Source: Amycolatopsis mediterranei (GTDB lineage: Bacteria; Actinomycetota; Actinomycetes; Mycobacteriales; Pseudonocardiaceae). Taken from it: a stretch of DNA of 46,774 bases. Within the stretch, counting starts at the first letter, position 1, and each line of letters opens with the position of its first letter. This document shows positions 44,318-46,774 of the stretch, piece by piece. The DNA lies in the NCBI RefSeq assembly GCF_026017845.1, contig NZ_CP100416.1, positions 7,001,783-7,048,556 on the forward strand, read 5' to 3'. Under the pieces are notes generated by a model. It had not been told where the DNA came from. It was given only the letters and a program-made list of their open reading frames with translations, and did no database searches. The translations under genes were made by a program, and so were the position numbers.

Positions 44318-45232
44318 GTGTACGAAGAGGCGGCAGCACCACGGGCACTGCGGGACGTGGCTAAATGCGTGTGGCGATCGGCTTCGGAGGGCCCGAAGCG
44401 GATCGTCCCGGACGGCTGCGTGGACTTGGTCGTCGGCGATGGCGCGGCGTTCGTGGCCGGGCCGGACACGACGGCGTGGTCATCGGTGACGCAGCCGGAC
44501 GCGGTGCTGAAAGGGGTCCGGTTCCGGCCGGGCCGCGCGGCGGCGGTGCTCGGCGTGGCGGCGGACGAGTTGCGTGACCGTCGGGTGCCGGTCGGCGAGT
44601 TGTGGGGGCGGTCGTGGGCGGAGCGGCTGGTGGAGGGGGAGGTGTCGCCGGTCGAGGCGGTGGCCGGGCGGCTCGGGGAGGTGCCGCCGGAGGATGCGGC
44701 GGTGGCGGAGCTGATCGCGCGGCTGGAGGCAGGAGTGGCCCGGGTCGGCGACGCGGCGGCGGGGTTGGTCGGGTCCCGCGAGGCGGGGAGGGCCGCACGA
44801 GCATCGCCGGGGCACAACTCGACCCAACGCCTGCCGGAGCCGGCCATGTCACCCCGCTCGCCGTCGCCCGCGGGGAAACATCACCGACCATCTTCGGCCA
44901 CACCGAGTGTCGGAGCCGGCGTGGAGGTCGTCGCCCGGGTCGAAGATCCCGCCTTGTCCGGCGCGGTGAGTGCGCGGTGGCTGCGGCGGCGGTTCGTCCA
45001 AGCCGTCGGGTACGGGCCGGCCACCTACCTCCGGGTCAGCCGGTTCCAGCGGGCCGTCGCGCTGGCTCCGCACGTCTCGGGGCTGGCCGCGCTGGCGGCC
45101 GCCGCGGGGTATGCCGATCAAGCGCACCTCAGCCGGGACTGCCGGGCGCTGACCGGTCTCACGCCGCGCGCCTACTTCCGCGGACCCTCCATTGTGGACA
45201 CCACCGCACGTGATCGACTCCGTTCGGCGTAA
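44318..45232 (+). CDS. AraC family regulator with DUF6597-like N-terminus
   Basis: About 304 residues. The N-terminal domain (KRIVPDGCVDLVVGDGAAFVAGP, VRFRPGRAAAVLGVAADEL) is the DUF6597-type sensor. The C-terminal AraC HTH shows ARWLRRRFVQAVGYGPATYLRV and ADQAHLSRDCRALTGLTPRAYF. Between them, roughly residues 150-215 (44765-44960), lies a Pro/Ser/Arg-rich stretch (ASPGHNSTQRLPEPAMSPRS) that is unusual for the family, and the first HTH helix is poorly formed. GTG at 44318 after GAGGGG. It may be functional, or damaged by an insertion or compensated frameshifts. Confidence 0.75.
   Translation: MYEEAAAPRALRDVAKCVWRSASEGPKRIVPDGCVDLVVGDGAAFVAGPDTTAWSSVTQPDAVLKGVRFRPGRAAAVLGVAADELRDRRVPVGELWGRSWAERLVEGEVSPVEAVAGRLGEVPPEDAAVAELIARLEAGVARVGDAAAGLVGSREAGRAARASPGHNSTQRLPEPAMSPRSPSPAGKHHRPSSATPSVGAGVEVVARVEDPALSGAVSARWLRRRFVQAVGYGPATYLRVSRFQRAVALAPHVSGLAALAAAAGYADQAHLSRDCRALTGLTPRAYFRGPSIVDTTARDRLRSA
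45188..45198. repeat. One-mismatch variant of the iterated palindrome
   Basis: TCCATTGTGGA near the end of the AraC gene differs from the iterated core at one position. Confidence 0.4.
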
Positions 45233-45338
45233 CTCCCGCGGTCATCCGGAAGTGGCTGTTCCCCCAAAAAGGTAAGCGGACGGTAAACGACTACCACGAG
45301 CGCTATCCTCCCCCTCGACGAGTGATCAGGGAGGGCGT

Positions 45339-46316
45339 GTGGCCACCATCAGCGACGTCGCGGCGAGGGCCGGCGTCTCCACGGCGACCGTGTCGCGCGC
45401 GCTCAACGGAAAGTCCACTGTGGACCCCACCCTCGCCGCCCGGGTCCAGGAAGCGGCCGCCGAGCTCGGATATCACCCGAACGGGTTGGCCCGGAACCTC
45501 CGCCGCCAAGAGACCGCGGTGCTCGCGCTGATCATCTCCGACGTCGAGAACCCGTTCTTCACCGCCATCGCACGGGGCGTCGAGGACCTCGCGCAGCGGT
45601 CCGGGTATTCGGTGGTGCTGTGTAATTCGGATGAAAACGAGGACAAGGAGCGGCGCTACATCGAGGTCGCGCTGCAGGAGCGGGTCGCCGGCGTGGTGCT
45701 GTCGCCCACCGGCCGGTCGACGAACGTCGAGGGCCTCCGCCGCCAGGGCACGCCGCTGGTGGCGGTGGACCGGCCGTTGCAGGCCGCGGAGGGCGACCAA
45801 GTGCTGGTCGACACCCGCCACGCGGCCGCCGAAGCGACGCGCCACCTGCTCGCCGGCGGCTACCGGCGCGTCGGCTGCCTGACCGGCCCGCCGGGCGTCC
45901 GCACGGCCGAAGACCGCCTGGCGGGGTACGCCGATGTCGTGGGTGAGGAGAACGTCCTGTTCCGCCGGGGCGAATACCGCGCGGAGGGCGCCCGGCTGGC
46001 GACGCTGGACCTCCTCGACGAGCCATCGCCGCCGGACGCGCTGCTGGTCGCGAACAGCACGATGGCGATCGGAGTGCTGGAGGCCCTTTCGGCTCGCGGG
46101 CTGCGCCCGGGCAGCGACGTGGGCATCGTTTCGTTCGACGACGCACCGTGGACAACGCTGGTCGACCCACCCCTGACGGTGGTCGCCCAGCCGGCGTACG
46201 AAGTCGGCCGGGTGGCGGCGCAGCTCCTGCTGGCCCGCATCACCGACAGCACCCGCGACGCAACGACGACGACGCTCGAAGCTCGGTTGATCGTCCGGAA
46301 GAGCTCCCGCCGCTGA
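45339..46316 (+). CDS. LacI family transcriptional regulator
   Basis: 325 residues. The LacI HTH and hinge (ATISDVAARAGVSTATVSRALNG, then VQEAAAELGYHPNGLARNLRR) are followed by a periplasmic-binding-protein-like sensor domain (LALIISDVENPFFTAIARGVEDLA, VVLSPTGRST, IVSFDDAPWTTLVDPPLTVV). Such proteins repress sugar catabolic genes until a sugar binds. GTG at 45339 with AGGGAGGG upstream. The likely targets lie beyond the right edge, where fragments of a leftward sugar or dehydrogenase-type operon are seen. The effector is unknown. Confidence 0.92.
   Translation: MATISDVAARAGVSTATVSRALNGKSTVDPTLAARVQEAAAELGYHPNGLARNLRRQETAVLALIISDVENPFFTAIARGVEDLAQRSGYSVVLCNSDENEDKERRYIEVALQERVAGVVLSPTGRSTNVEGLRRQGTPLVAVDRPLQAAEGDQVLVDTRHAAAEATRHLLAGGYRRVGCLTGPPGVRTAEDRLAGYADVVGEENVLFRRGEYRAEGARLATLDLLDEPSPPDALLVANSTMAIGVLEALSARGLRPGSDVGIVSFDDAPWTTLVDPPLTVVAQPAYEVGRVAAQLLLARITDSTRDATTTTLEARLIVRKSSRR
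45413..45425. repeat. Iterated palindrome, copy 4 (GTCCACTGTGGAC)
   Basis: Exact 13-base palindrome in the 5' part of the LacI gene, where it encodes Ser-Thr-Val-Asp. Confidence 0.6.
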
Positions 46317-46354
46317 CGCAGAGGGGCTCGGCCGCCGGGCCGGTTCGCGCCCCC

Positions 46355-46640
46355 GAAGGGGTCGGTCGGGCGTACCGAGAGGGTCGGCCCGCGCGCCCGG
46401 AGAGTCGGCCGGGGTGCCTGGAGAGTCGGCCCACGCGCCCAGGGAGTCGGCTGGCGCGCCGAGAAGGTCGGCTGGCGCGCCCAGAGGGTCGGCTAGCGCG
46501 CTTGGAGGGTCGGCCGGCGCACCCAGAGAGTCGGCCCGCGCCCAGAGAGTCGGCCCGCGTACCGAGAAGGTCGGCCGGCGCCTGGAGGGTCGGCCCGCGC
46601 ACCCAGAGAGTCGGCTGGCGTGGCTGGAGGGTCGGGGCGA
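46355..46640. repeat. Degenerate tandem array, 21-bp period
   Basis: GTCGG recurs at 46361, 46383, 46404, 46425, 46446, 46467, 46488, 46509, 46530, 46549, 46570, 46589, 46610 and 46631: 14 units, mostly 21 bases apart, with two 19-base steps and one of 22. The consensus is close to AGAGAGTCGGCCCGCGCACCC. Open frames across it exist on both strands, but the 19-base steps break any heptapeptide repeat, so it is probably noncoding. The 400 bases after the LacI gene hold nothing else. Confidence 0.85.
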
Positions 46641-46647
46641 GCGACGT

Positions 46648-46710
46648 GGGGGGGGGGGCGGGCGGGGCGGGGCCCCCCCCCCCCCCCCCGGGCCCCCCGG
46701 GCCCCGGTCA
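46648..46710. other. G/C homopolymer tracts near right edge
   Basis: An 11-base G run (46648-46658), GC-only sequence and a 17-base C run (46673-46689) are followed by alternating G and C blocks. This matches the left end and is probably an assembly or base-calling artefact at a contig edge. Confidence 0.6.
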
Positions 46711-46723
46711 CCACGGCGGTCAT
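46690..46723 (-). pseudogene. Truncated N-terminus of a short-chain dehydrogenase/reductase
   Basis: ATG at 46723 begins MTAVVTGARG, the start of a Rossmann-fold SDR (expected TGxxxGxG). The frame then enters the homopolymer tract and becomes nonsense (Gly/Arg/Pro runs). It is likely an intact gene corrupted by the poor sequence at this edge. The start overlaps the stop of the partial gene to its right. Confidence 0.5.
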
Positions 46724-46774
46724 GAGTTCGGCACGCCGACGGGCTCGACCTTCTCCGGGTCCGTCAGCCGCAGC
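46720..46774 (-). CDS. C-terminal fragment of an unidentified protein
   Basis: Only the last 17 residues are inside the window (LRLTDPEKVEPVGVPNS, then stop). The stop and the SDR start overlap (the minus strand reads TCATGA), so it belongs to a leftward operon with the SDR. Too short to identify. Confidence 0.45.
   Translation of the reverse strand, partial: LRLTDPEKVEPVGVPNS

Noticed and set aside
46240..46602. Leftward open frame of 120 codons across the 21-bp array giving a heptad-like Arg/Pro/Ser protein
   Set aside because: Two 19-base steps shift the frame, there is no ribosome binding site, the frame runs into the LacI gene, and open frames occur on both strands as expected for GC-rich repeats.

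Overview
The window is about 47 kb of very GC-rich actinobacterial chromosome. It shows strong third-position GC bias, many GTG starts, short or overlapping gene junctions, twin-arginine and lipoprotein signals, an ECF sigma/anti-sigma pair, a MmpS-like protein and a sugar ABC importer without its own ATPase. A GH2 exo-beta-D-glucosaminidase of the CsxA type and the recurring palindrome GTCCACTGTGGAC point to Pseudonocardiaceae, most likely Amycolatopsis or a close relative. No rRNA, tRNA, CRISPR array or insertion sequence was seen. Homopolymer G/C runs lie close to both ends, so the window is probably a contig or sits between assembly breaks.

Region 1 (122-12250) is the most interesting part. 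A leftward operon (PfkB-type 2-keto-3-deoxygluconate kinase, IclR regulator, RidA) diverges from a rightward operon (D-serine-dehydratase-like PLP enzyme, N-acyl-D-amino-acid deacylase, GntP permease). Directly downstream come a Tat-exported lactonase, a DasABC-like ABC importer and a cytoplasmic GH20 beta-N-acetylhexosaminidase. A perfect DasR-type core, TGGTCTAGACCA, overlaps the permease stop. Read together, the genes fit a complete route for C1-oxidised chitin ends: lactone opening, import, GH20 cleavage, deacetylation of N-acetylglucosaminate, deamination to 2-keto-3-deoxygluconate with RidA help, and phosphorylation to KDPG. A comparable pathway is known from a marine gammaproteobacterium; I know of no description from actinobacteria. 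The function is inferred.

Region 2 (12251-23069) holds an M64 metallopeptidase, a DcuS/DcuR-like two-component system divergent from a DctA dicarboxylate carrier, and two strong hairpins. An HxlR regulator follows, divergent from a DHA2-type MFS exporter. Next is a leftward operon of lipoprotein, ECF sigma factor, anti-sigma factor and SRPBCC protein, then an FN3-like lipoprotein. Repeats that carry stop codons lie at two of the gene ends.

Region 3 (23088-34235) has uvrA, a membrane acyltransferase, a metallo-beta-lactamase-fold hydrolase, a UvrD-like helicase with a degenerate nuclease-like N-terminus, an AMIN-like secreted protein, a DUF1684 protein and an actinobacterial hypothetical protein. 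It also has a Crp/Fnr regulator followed by a very small gene pair (a 55-residue secreted peptide and a 14-residue ORF with an ideal ribosome binding site), and RNase HI.

Region 4 (34268-46774) carries a YchJ-family protein, a small membrane-anchored protein, csxA with an upstream palindrome, a carboxylesterase, an NTF2-like protein, a Na+/H+ antiporter fused to a UBP-type zinc finger, a histidine phosphatase, a FetB-like permease, a MmpS-like protein, an AraC regulator with an unusual insert and a LacI regulator. It ends in a 21-bp-period repeat array, homopolymer tracts and two gene fragments.
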